This document shows positions 44,616 to 55,505 of a stretch of 64,000 nucleotides of DNA, in pieces. The DNA comes from Mauremys mutica (Eukaryota > Chordata > Testudines > Geoemydidae). Where the stretch lies: the NCBI RefSeq assembly GCF_020497125.1, contig NC_059075.1:60593321-60657320 (forward strand), in the 5' to 3' direction. The notes beneath the pieces were generated by a model. It had not been told where the DNA came from. It made no database searches and saw only the letters and a program-made list of their open reading frames with translations. The stretch's first letter is position 1. Every line of letters starts with the position of its first letter. The position numbers were made by a program, and so were the translations under genes.

Positions 44616-47600
44616 TCATTTCCTTTGAGGGATTTTCCTGAGACCTTGCAGTCGACTGAGCAGTTCCGTAATGAAGTCCTGGAATGAGAGTCAGTCAGAA
44701 GAAGGCTTTAATGCTTATTGTGCTCAGCCACAGCTGTAAGAGTCACATGCCTGGGCATTCCCCCTTACTGCCCTTCATATTTAGCAGCGGTCCAGTGACC
44801 AGAACGTTGGAATGCAGAACAGGTCCTGTTCTTTTGTTTGGGGAGGGGAGGGGAAGGGGAGATTTGTGTCAGCGAGGGAGGGGCAGCCTCTCCCCTCTTC
44901 CAGCTCTCTTCAGGGCAGTCACACACGCTTTGTCTCTCTTTCCCAGGCAGCCCACCCCTTCCTCTCCATGGAGCCTGTTTGTTCCCACCATTAGATGACT
45001 TCAGGGTACAGCTGCCTCTATCGTTTTTGCACAGAGTCCCCTACTTCCACCGCAACCTCCCATCCACGTCCTGCTGCTCTCAACATCTAGGCCATAATAT
45101 GCCTGCTGCTTCCTCGCTGAAATGGCCATACTACTATGTAGTGGATTACAGGGCATCCCACATTGTGACCCATAATAGCTGGCTTGCTTCAGTGAGGAAG
45201 TAGTGGGGGGAGCGGGGGGGGAGGGAATAACACATTTTTGTGTTTGAGGACAAACATTAGCACGGGGTGACCCTGATTAGGGTGACGGGCATGAATGAAT
45301 GAATGAATGAGGATGGGCTGACCAGGTGGAAGGGAAGTTACTTGACCAGTTCTAGTGAAACTGAGAGAAAACCCAGGTTTCACCAAACTGTCAAGGACTA
45401 TCCCTCAAAACTGAGGCATCTGGTCATTCTGCATGGCTGCCACTGTAAGTAGCACAAATTCCACCCTCTTCATAACAACCAACATGACCAAAATAGATCA
45501 GGTAACCTAAACTCCTCCCCTATCTAACAGGTCACTCTAAGGTCTTTGCATTCTGCAGAAACCACTGTGTGCACAGTGGACTGATAAGGCTCCTGCTTAA
45601 AATCAGGCCGGTGTATTGGAGGCCTGACTTCGCAGAGCTGAGCTTAACACAGACTCTTTGGGTAAGAAAACACTAATTCAGTTACTTGTTAGGTGGCTGT
45701 CCTATTTGCTAAGGTCAGCCACTAAACAGCCTTGTGATTACATTCATTAAACCCGTGAACTGCACAAACTCCTGCTGGTTATCCATGTGGGCACAATTAG
45801 CCTTGTGCTCTTGCCTGCGATTTGGAGATGGACTGTTAGAGCCCCACAGTCAGCCTTGATGGTGGGACTGCCAGCCAATCCTGAGTTAGCAGGATTCTGG
45901 CTCGGTTTCTGCAGACTAGTTTGGTTAAGTTTAATTTCCATGTGAATCATTTGCCAGCCCTATTTTCTGTACATTAAACTTTGTGCAGCCATTTACCAGG
46001 ACTGGACAAGATACAATGGAGATACACTACAGAGGCAAGTTACAATTATGTACTAACAGTACCACATTGCCTACTTGGTCTATTCTTTCAGAGATCATTA
46101 CTGCTTCTGATATTTCCTTTGACTCCTTAACTAGGAAATAGACTGAGAACACCGTAGGAAATACACATCTGAAATTAACCTCATTGGTCACTGCTCTCCA
46201 TTCACTTCTATATATTTATATTAGTTTTTACAGCCATGTGGAATAAAGTATAAAAAACCTCCTGAGAGTAAACAAGCTTGTTAACTCAAGCTTCAACTAT
46301 CTGCAGAGCATAGTGGCTATTTAACCAGATGGAACCAAGCCACATTGCCACAGCACAGTATGAGACTAAGACTAAATGCTCATTGACGATGCTTCACTCA
46401 CCTCTGTAGGTCTGGAACACTCATGAAGAATTTCCTGCAAGGCAAAACTCATGTTAGTTCCTTAGGAGTTTGTCTATTTGTTTTTCCTTTTTAAGATACA
46501 GGAAGAGTATGTAAGGCTGCCATATCTAGTGTGCTACATGATCCAATGATGTTCCAGAGCCTGAGATCACCATCACCTGCATCATGCCACACCATTCATG
46601 GACTCCAATCCATACTCATCAACGCTGTTCTGTACTGAATGCTGCAGGAGATCCCAGGACCCACAGTCACCAAAACACTGTTATGTACAACGTAGAGGTC
46701 TGTACTTCGTTCCTGTTCCACAGAATTGGATCCCGTTAGCAGTTCTGCATTTCAATCGCATCACCCCAGAGGGCTCCGGAAGCTATCACAGTGTGTACGG
46801 TGTCTGATGTGTAGAGAGTCTGCTGCCAGTATGGTTTTTAGTAATAATACTTTCATTCTGAGGCCTACATCTGAAGAACACTGTGTGGCCCTGATCCAAA
46901 GTCCACTGAAGTCAGTGTGACTCTTTCCATTAACTTCCATGGGCTTTGTATCAAACCCTATAAGAGCTAACTATTACTGCAAAACTCTCAGGAGTTATTT
47001 TGGATCAACCTGTAAGCATTTGGAAGCTTAACCCAGCCTCGAGTATCTGCAAAACTGGGCTGCAAAACCCCATAAGAACAGGCCTCATAATCTTATGTGA
47101 TTTAAGCTACTTCAGGCTTCTGTCTGGGCAAGAAATACCTCAAGAACAGCTATTCCGTTTGGGTTTTTTTGGCTTTTCTGCATTGGCTGCTGCCAGGAAC
47201 ACAGAAGTACAGAGCCTTCTGAGAGAATGAGAACCACTGCGTTAAAAGGTAACCTTTTCTAATCTCAGAATAGGTTTAGTTCAAACTTTGGGTGAAAGTT
47301 TGAGTTACTTCTGAGTAGCTCACTCATCCCTAACAAATCACTGGGGACAGTTAGTGTGGATAAGGAAATTTTCAGTTCACATATTAAATGGGAGAAGTGT
47401 ATAAGCCATAAAAATAGGACACTCTGGCCCTGCGTACAATGGGATAGGGACTTCTTGCTGACAATGGGTGTGAATGGGACTCAGAGGCTGGCTGGCCCTT
47501 TAAGATAAGCCAGGCTCAGCCTTGCCTGTGACCTACCAGCTATCCCATACCTGATGGTGACAAGGCAGTTTGAGGCTAGTTAGTGAAAGGGTTAGGAAAA

Positions 47601-50600
47601 GACAACACAGAGTCAAAGCGCTCAGTTGAGGGGAGAGACTGCAAAAAAAGGCAGGACTACCTTGTAGGTAGGAGGAGGGGTCATTCTTTGGCTCTCAAGG
47701 GTAGAAGCCCTGAGAGATGACTTAAACAGGCAAGAAGTCAGGGAGGAGGACCCATAGGAAGCACAAGTTACTTTGGGGGGAAACCCTGAGCAAAAGCCTA
47801 AAAGGAGCAGGAATTGCCAGAATCCTTGAGGAAGGGCAGCAGTGAGGGAAACCTGTTAAAACCAGAAGGAACAGAGGAAGAACTCTGCAGGAGCAGGCCA
47901 GGCTCCTGTAGGGGAGGCCTATTGGTAGGGTCAGTAAAAAACACTTTAGCGGAGCCCAAGAGGGGCAGAGAAGCTAATAAATCAGGAAAGGAGGAGTTGG
48001 GAGGATCTAGAGAGAAGTGAGAGGCCTGGGAACCAAAGGGAGGCTGTGTTAAATACAAGCTGTGGAGAAGCAGCACATGTGGCTTGGAGATAAGCCACCC
48101 AGAGAAATTGCAGCATGTTTGATGGATTAGACCTAGCTTCTTAATACAGGTTTCAGAGTAGCAGCTGTGTTAGTCTGTATCAGTAAAAAGAACAGGAGTA
48201 CTTGTGGCCCTTAGAGACTAATAATTAAGCATATTATTATGCTCAAATAAACTTGTTAGTCTCTAAGGTGCCACAAGTACTCCTGTTCTTCTTAATACAG
48301 GATCCTTGGACCAGAACCCAGAACTGAGGGGGCCTCTCTTCCCCTATCAGCCCCTGAGGAAGGGGTATGCAAGCCAAACAGAAGGAATATTGAGCCCAGG
48401 TGGGGCCAAAGACTCAGCCCAATGGACAGGCTGAGGAGTAGCTCAAGAGGTGGCTGAAGGCTCTCTTGTTGTAAGACTATTTGGTTGTGTTTTTTAACCC
48501 GGAAGGGGACTGAACTTCATGTGACTGGGCCAGAGGGCTGAGCTGTGGAAGACCTGACAAGTGGCAGATGGCACAGGAGATAATGACCCATGCAGCATTG
48601 CACCCTGACACAAGGGGTTGCTGTGGTGGTGAGTTCTCTACCTTACAGGAACAAAATTGTTTTCCAAACTATTACAGATTGACACCTGGTGGAATGAACT
48701 GATAAGTTTCTGTGCAGTCAAACTTGAGTCTTAGCACAGCTCTACACTCAGTTTGTGCACCAATTTAACTAACTTGGTAGAAAAAAAACCCAAGTTAGTT
48801 CAATCAGTGCAACCCCTTAGTGCGGATGTGGCTATATGGGTATAAGTGATTTATATCAGTATTATGGCAACCACATTAGGATTGAACTAAATCATTTTCT
48901 CTACCAGTTTGATTAAATCAGTGCAAAAGCTGAGTATAAAGCAGCCCTTAATCCTGGCTTTTGGAATGGAGTTGATAGTTTTGTGTTATCCACATAAGTA
49001 TTTACACCAATCCAGAGCGACCTACTGTTGACTCGTATTTTCAGTAATAGGTCAATTTTCGAGTGTAGACAGGGTCTTAGCTAAATAATAACGGACAGTC
49101 TGTCTGACCTGTAGTTTTGATTTCTGTTCCTCGTTGGAGACCTCTAGAAGATCTTCAATGTCAATTTCTGGTTCAGGAGTTGCTGTATCTGCTTTCTCCT
49201 GCAGCTAGAGCAGAAAAACATAGTAAATAAACCTGTCCTGTCAACTGATAAGCATTCAAGAGGACTTTGTGTGGAGAACTGCGGGGTGGGGGGGGGGAAG
49301 AAAGTGGGGTGGAGGAAGGATTCATTTCTAGAGAGGCCCATGTGGCAAAGACTGGATTAAGATATGAATCTTCCTGAAATATGAGGGTATTTAGAACAAG
49401 GGTTCTGATTCAAACTCATCTCTAGCAGCACCACATCCCAACACGCAGACTGTGGCTTGACACAAGCAACATCTTTCAGCTCCTCCAGATTTAGCTCCCA
49501 AAGGTGTCAAACAGTCCCACCACAACACCGAATACCTGCCCAAGGAGCATGATGCTATCATAAGAAGACCCTATGGAAGGACCTAATGCAGCTGAAATAG
49601 GATGAACCCCAGTTGAGGTAAACCATCTTTTACAAAATGGAATGAGTAACAATTAGGCCTTCCCAAAAGGTCAAGGGAGTTGGGTCCCAAAGGGCCAGGT
49701 CAACATGGAACTCTAAGTTCTCCTTTGAAAGATCTAAGCACAAAGTCTGCAGCACTCCATTTGCCCATAGCAGAAATATGACTGTTTGACTTGATCCTGC
49801 TAATATCTGAACCGGTGATTTTAGGGAGCCTGGTTGTTTCAACCCTGATGCTTAGACTTCTAAGATATATTAGGAAACTGAATAATGCTAAGGACATTCA
49901 GAGCAATGGAACAAGCTGCCAATGAGGTTGTGTAATGAGCTATTGAAGACTAGACTATCAGGGCTAACAAAGATAGTACTGCCTTGATGCTAGGAGCGGA
50001 ATGGGATGGCCCATGAGAGACTCCTTCAGACCCAACTGATTCTAGGATTTGTCTGGTAGGTTGTTGTTTTTTTAATCCTTCATAAAACATTTACAAGAAA
50101 CTGCTGTACCGGTGCCAACAATCTCTAAACTTGCATATACTGTGATGTGGTACTTCCAAGTGTGTTTGGACCAGGTATCAAGATTTGTTAGAACTAGGGA
50201 TGGAATTTTGGATGCTTACCCTGAGATTATGGATCCTGAAATGCATGTCTGAATTCTGGGGAATTTCCTGTGCAGGAGAGGAGCCAGCAGCACAGGCCCC
50301 AGTCAGTTGGCAATACCTTCCAGAAATACCTTCTTCCTGCTAAGTCTTTGCAGTAATGAAAGGAAAACAAGTCTCTGAATCTTTACCTTTGGACATGGTG
50401 ACCCACCAGCAATGTTAATGATTTCAAACTCTGATTACATAATGGAAACTCTCAGGCGATCATAGGTGAAAAAGGTACTTTAGTATTGCCTTTATGGCTC
50501 TTTTAAAAATGCTCATTTGTGGGCCCAGTGTAGTGAGAGTTGAGAGGGAATTACACCTTTGTCTCGCACATGGTACCATCAAGAACTGTCAGTAGGCCAC

Positions 50601-52982
50601 TTGTGAATTTTTTTGAAACAGGTGCTTTAAATGTTACTAGCTCCTCTGAGTAGCAAAAAACCCTTACTCTTTAAAGAAGCAACAATTGTTCTGTCTTTCT
50701 TAGAGATGTCTCCTGTCACCTCCACTTAATCCTCCAGGGTGTGAGCTTCCTTACAGTAGTGCCCCATTACCTCAAACTCCCTCATAAAAATACTCTCAGT
50801 CCCATCCATAACTCCACTTTTGCCAGTTCCACAAATACGAGGTACAGAAAGGGTCTATATATTCTAAGCTGGAAGTGGGTTCCTTTCATCCTTCTCCACC
50901 GTAGGCGTTGGCTCTCAGGAGCCTAATGATATCAAATGTCACTGATCTTGTCACATGAGCACAGTGACATCTTGGTGCCACTGCCTGTTCTACATTGCTG
51001 TTCCTACTGGGCACGTGCACAGACATGCTCTACATGTTTTTCGTGATGGGATTGTCACATGAGCCTGGAACTGCTGGTCTTGAATGCCAAAGAAGCATTG
51101 AACAAAGATTTGACTAAAGCCAAAGAAAGTAAAACCACATACATAGGGGTGTTTCATTATTATTTTAGATGATAGGATGAAGCCAAAAAGTGTCCAGCTT
51201 CAATATCTCTTCAAGCCACATGATCAGCACATCTCTGGCAAATGGAAACAGAAAAGAGTAAGTTCTAGGGATAGACTTGCTAGGAAGGTCAGTACTGGGG
51301 AACTAGATGGCTAATGGACTAAAGAGCCTTTTATCTCTAGGTTGCTGGGTTAGATCCAGCTCTGGTTGGTAGAGAGTCATGACCAAAAATGGTTACCATT
51401 TGACGTCTGTTGGTCCTGGTCCAGATTCCATATCACAAAAATTATCAGAAAGAATCACCATTCTTGTTGGCAATCTCAGCAGAGAGGTGCAGGACAGAAA
51501 GGGTCTGGATACTGAACTAACCTATCACCTCTAGAGACAGTCCCGTCCCCTAAAGCCAGGACAGGAACATTGGCAAGGAAGTTGGCACTGCTGCTGTGCC
51601 TATTCCATGGATAGACAGACTTCGTTCACCATGGCCGTCGATCTGGTAGCTTTCGTAAACATTACATTAATGACTCTGTTCAGGATACTGTGACTCAGAT
51701 TTTACTGATGGGTGGGTTTAGGCAGTGTATTCAAATGTACTTATACTGAATATGCTGTTGTGCATTTTAATATATTATAAGGGACACAGAGCATGGGATG
51801 AGCTCCCATTAATATTTTATAAACAATAAATGACTGAATTTCAAATGGAAATTCATAGAAATTAAGGGCTGAAGGGACAATTATGATCATCTAGCTTAGC
51901 TAGTGATCGTTTTACTAGTCTAACTAATAGTTGTTTTACTAACTTCAAGAAGATTAAAACCTTTCTTAATAAAAAAGACAGAAATAATAATGCAGGAAAC
52001 CAAACATTCCTTCTTAGAGGTGCCACACGTACTGCAAAACAGAGTGCCTATATATACTCTTATTTCAAATGTCTTTTGTGGATGGTGTGAATACAAGAGG
52101 AGCTGTCTTCTCATTTCAAATAGTGAATAGTTTACCTAATAAATTCCAGTGCACATAGAAAAGCAAGTGATCCTAGAAATTACCAGAGGGATATTTTGGC
52201 ATGTCCATTTCCAAGTCTATCTGAAAATGCAACAATGCTCAAAAATGGAAGACTGTGAAATCCAAGAGTTAACCAAATTTTTTAGACGAATAAAATATCA
52301 GGGTTGGAAGGGACCTCAGGAGGTCATCCAGTCCAACCCCCTACTCAAAGCAGGACCAACACCAACTAAATCAAGATGTGTGGGGTGACGATGTGCGTCT
52401 TATTTTGTACAAATGGTTAAACCCGTCCACACTTTCTGCTGAAGGCAACAGTGGTCTACTGGATAGGGGACTTATGAGAGCTGGGTTCTGTTCCTGTGTC
52501 TGCTAGTGACTTGGGGCCTGATCCAGTCATTTCAATGGGCTTTGGATCAGGGCAAATCCTGTAACTTCTCTAGTATTATCCCCATTTAGGGAAACTAAAA
52601 CATATTCACCCATTTTGTCAAAGTACTTTGAGATTTACCAACAAACGTGCCACGTAAGTACAATATATGAATGGATTCAGAGACATCAGGTTAATGTTTC
52701 AGTGTTCAATCTGTACTGGAAACTTTTGTACAAAGGCAATGAAAAATCCTTGGTTTAAACCCCAAATGACGTAGCCAGAATTAAGTACCATGGCTCCAAG
52801 ACAGTTCAGGATGAACACTGCCATCTATAACAGGTTTCAGAGTAGTAGCCGTGTTAGTTTGTATCCACAAAAAAAACAGGAGTACTTGTGTCACCTTAGA
52901 GACTAACAAATTTATTTGAGCATAAGCTTTCGTGGGCTACAGCCCACTTCATCGGATGTAGGCAGTGGAAAATACAGTAGGA

Positions 52983-53058
<76 letters not shown>

Positions 53059-54472
53059 CATGAAACAATGGGTGTTACCATACACACTATAAGGAGAGTG
53101 ATCAGTTAACGTGAGCTATTATCAGCAGGAGAGTAAAAGAACTGTTTGTAGTGGTAATGAAAATGGCCCATTTCCAGCAATTGACAAGAAGATGTGTGGA
53201 ACTGTAGTGGGGGAAAAATAAGCATGGGGAAATAGTTTTACTTTGTGTAATGGCCCATCCACTCCCAGTCCGTATTCAAGCCTAATTTAATGGTGTCCAA
53301 TTTGCAGATTAATTCCAATTCAGCAGTCTCTCTTTGGAGTCTGTTTTTGAAGCTTTTTTGTTGTAATATTGTGACTTTTAGGTCTATAATCGAGTGGCCA
53401 GGGATATTGATGTGTTCTCCAACTGGTTTTTGAATGTTATAATTCTTGACATCTGATTTCTGTCCGTTTATTCTTTTACATAGAGACTGTCTGGTTTGGC
53501 CAATGTACATGCTCGCACATGATGGCATATATCACATTGGTAGATGTGCAGGTGAACGAGCCTCTGATAGTGTGGCTGATGTGATTAGGTCCTATGATGG
53601 TATCCCCTGAATTTATATGTGGACAGAGTTGGCAACGGGCTTTGTTGCCAAGATAGGTTCCTGGGTTAGTGTTCACTCTCCTTATAGTGTGTATGGTAAC
53701 ACCCATTGTTTCATGTTCTCTGCGTGCGTGCGTGCGTGCGTGCGTGTATATTCCTACTGTATTTTCCACTGCATGCATCCGATGAAGTGGGTTATAGCCC
53801 ACAAAAACTTATGCTCAAATAAATTTGTTAGGCTCTAAGGTGCCACAAGTACTCCTGTTCTTACTGCCATCTATATAGGTATGTGCTCACATACACTCCC
53901 ACCAAGTAACATTGCTGCTATGGAAAATGTTGGGGAGAGAACTTTGGAGGCCTAGGGGATGGAAACAAAATCCTTACCTTCAATGCCTGAATCCCCACTT
54001 CCCCTTTCTTTCCTCTCTGCCTGTAGTTCCCATTATTGCCCTTGACAGACATGCCATTACCCATAGTCTGAGCACTAACACAGCAGCGTCACTGAGAGAG
54101 AGAGCTCTAGTATGTGATAAGAAGTTTGATAGAGAACAGAGTCCCCAGTCGTCACAACCTGGGTTGTTGCCCGACTTGTCCCTAGTAAATTAAAGATAAG
54201 GTTTCATAGCCCACAGGGTCTAGGCTCCCCTACACCTAAGAAGGAAAGTTTGATCCAGCCCGGTTATTTACCTGGTATTGGTACAGCTCCTGCAACTGGG
54301 CATCAATCCATTCCTCCAGGTCTAGCCAGCGTTGAAGGTCTTTGCGGTTGTACTTAACTGTTAGCTTGCCCAGTTTCTTGTGGGATGATTCCTCCCCAGG
54401 CTTCTCTGGAGCCTGGAAGGTTACTCGAGGCAAATCTCTGGACTTACTGGCCATGCTCATCACCCCTTCCAC
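44616..54472 (-). CDS. PPP1R14D: PPP1R14D-type PP1 inhibitor, four exons
   Basis: PPP1R14 proteins are phospho-dependent inhibitors of protein phosphatase 1 (CPI-17 family). Exons on minus: 54472-54272, 49198-49109, 46434-46402, 44678-44616, all AG/GT bordered and in frame. They give 128 codons plus TGA. Exon 1 has [20 protein letters not shown] (LTVKY carries the inhibitory Thr) and DAQLQELY. Exon 2 reads [20 protein letters not shown]. Exon 3 is [11 protein letters not shown] and exon 4 is [20 protein letters not shown]. This matches the family's four-helix PHIN domain. The position next to ZFYVE19, tail to tail, points to PPP1R14D among the paralogs. Exon 2 could start six bases earlier (a second AG). 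Three possible starts lie close together ([10 protein letters not shown]). Confidence 0.88.
44679..46401. other. PPP1R14D intron 3
   Basis: Contains a (GAAT)n tract near 45292-45312 and otherwise no named repeat or gene. Confidence 0.5.
46435..49108. other. PPP1R14D intron 2
   Basis: 47450-48660 is a purine-rich interspersed element (AAGGGTAGAAGCCCTGAGAG ... ) into which a 137-bp Penelope-like piece is inserted (48151-48287). 48733-48950 looks like another short inverted-repeat element (ACTAACTTGGTAG ... AAGTTAGTTC; ends CTCTACACTCAG). Class of the larger element not identified. Confidence 0.5.
48151..48287. mobile_element. 137-bp Penelope-like inverted terminal insertion
   Basis: Begins TTTCAGAGTAGCAGCTGTG, then GGAGTACTTGTGGCCCTTAG in one direction and CTAAGGTGCCACAAGTACTCC in the other, with only ~50 bases between. 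CTTCTTAATACAGG flanks it at 48137-48150 and 48288-48301, a 14-bp target duplication. No protein sequence is included. Confidence 0.85.
52285..52376 (-). mobile_element. CR1 LINE 3' tail, antisense
   Basis: ATATCAGGGTTGGAAGGGAC, CTCAGGAGGTCATCCAGTCC and AACCCCCTACTCAAAGCAGG are the reverse complement of the CR1 3' end. Confidence 0.85.
52986..53056 (+). repeat. (TA)n(CA)n microsatellite
   Basis: A TA run followed directly by a CA run inside the Penelope-like element. A related short TGCG/TGTA array lies at about 53724-53750 near the other, inverted end. Confidence 0.95.
53238..53802 (-). pseudogene. GIY-YIG endonuclease ORF of Penelope-like element (frameshifted)
   Basis: Two frames: 53802-53476 with [18 protein letters not shown] and [11 protein letters not shown], then 53528-53238 with [33 protein letters not shown] and [20 protein letters not shown]. 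The C-rich linker (CQLCPH) and YIGQT ... R ... (H/Q)K pattern is the GIY-YIG nuclease of Penelope-like retroelements. The frame breaks near 53500. Confidence 0.88.
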
Positions 54473-55165
54473 CTGCTCTTCTGTCTTCCACTCCTACTGC
54501 AGGGGCTCTCTGGCTTCGTATTTTTGTTTCACTCTCTTCTCCCTCCCCTTTACTATATTTCCATTGAGCAATTGTGGCAGTACAAGCTGCCTACAATGGC
54601 CAAAGGCAGATAGGCAGCATCGGTGGTCCCAGTGAGAGAGTGAGAAAGGTAGAGAGCAACTGCACGGCAAGAGCAGCAATAAGGCAGCGCAGACAGAGTT
54701 ACAGGAAAGAGAATCTTAGGTTTCAGAATTGGCAGTGCTGACAAAAGCAATGTGGGAGGGAGAAAAGCTGTTGTAATAAGTCTGTTGTTAAAAGAGGCCC
54801 AGGGAACTGATGGACAAAGCTTGTTAATATTTAATACAAGCCCGTTCCAGCAGGTGGGAGGGTGAGAGAAGCAGGTTTTAAATGACAGTTTCTCTACATA
54901 TGTATGTACATGAGCACATACCTCATGTACAGTTCCACAGGACTTGTCCCTACATAATACATTGACTCTTATAGTGTTTAAAGTGCATTGATCTCTTTAG
55001 TCTACCCCAGTTCCTATTTGGAGAGCTGATGCTGAAACACTAGATCTTATGTTTTTCTTTTTTAAAAGTGAATTCAGCAGTGATGAATTAGCTTCTGCTG
55101 GAGACAGAAGTCCTGGATTATAGCACGATGTAACACCACTGTAAGGCTGAGACAACTTTACTGTC
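54473..55165. other. Upstream of PPP1R14D
   Basis: The probable 5' region of PPP1R14D. Pyrimidine-rich on plus around 54500-54560. No TATA box or CpG island is evident. ORFs here are chance. Confidence 0.4.
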
Positions 55166-55505
55166 TGGCCCAGGGATTGGCAACCTCTGGCACGTGGCTC
55201 GCCAGGGTAAGCACCCTGGTGGGCCAAGTCAGTTTGTTTACCTGCCGCATCAGCAGGTTCGGCCGATCGCGGCTCCCACTGGCCGTGGTTCACCATCCCA
55301 GGCCAATGGGCGTCGGGAAGTGGCACGGACGAGGGATGTGCTGGCCACAGCTTCCCGTCGCCCCCATTGGCCTGGGACAGCAAACTGCAGCCAGTGGGAG
55401 CCGCGATCGACCAAAACTGCCAATGTGGCAGGTAAACAAACTGGCCTGGCCTGCCAGGGTGCTTACCCTGGCAAGCCATGTGGCAGAGGTTGCAAACCCC
55501 TCAGC
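55166..55505. mobile_element. Fold-back hAT-like element (~340 bp palindrome)
   Basis: The left arm CAACCTCTGGCACGTGGCTC, GCCAGGGTAAGCACCCTGG, CAGTTTGTTTACCTGCC, GATCGCGGCTCCCACTGG is repeated in inverted order on the right. Both strands therefore give similar spurious ORFs. Ends (CAGGGATTGG / CAAACCCCTC) resemble hAT termini. No clear 8-bp duplication was found. Confidence 0.8.

Larger units (their letters stand above)
52830..53862 (-). mobile_element. Penelope-like element with inverted ends and 13-bp TSD
   Basis: ACTGCCATCTATA flanks the element (52817-52829 and 53863-53875). The left end has GGAGTACTTGTGTCACCTTA and TTTATTTGAGCATAAGC in one orientation, and the right end (53777-53860) has their complement. 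On the minus strand the interior encodes a GIY-YIG-type endonuclease remnant (53802-53238, one frameshift). The 5' reverse transcriptase part is absent. An (AT)n(AC)n array sits near the left end. Confidence 0.9.
49199..54271. other. PPP1R14D intron 1
   Basis: 5.1 kb including antisense CR1 fragments (about 51862-51910 and 52285-52376), a MIR-like SINE (52440-52680) and the Penelope-like element at 52830-53862. The rest is unassigned. Confidence 0.55.
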
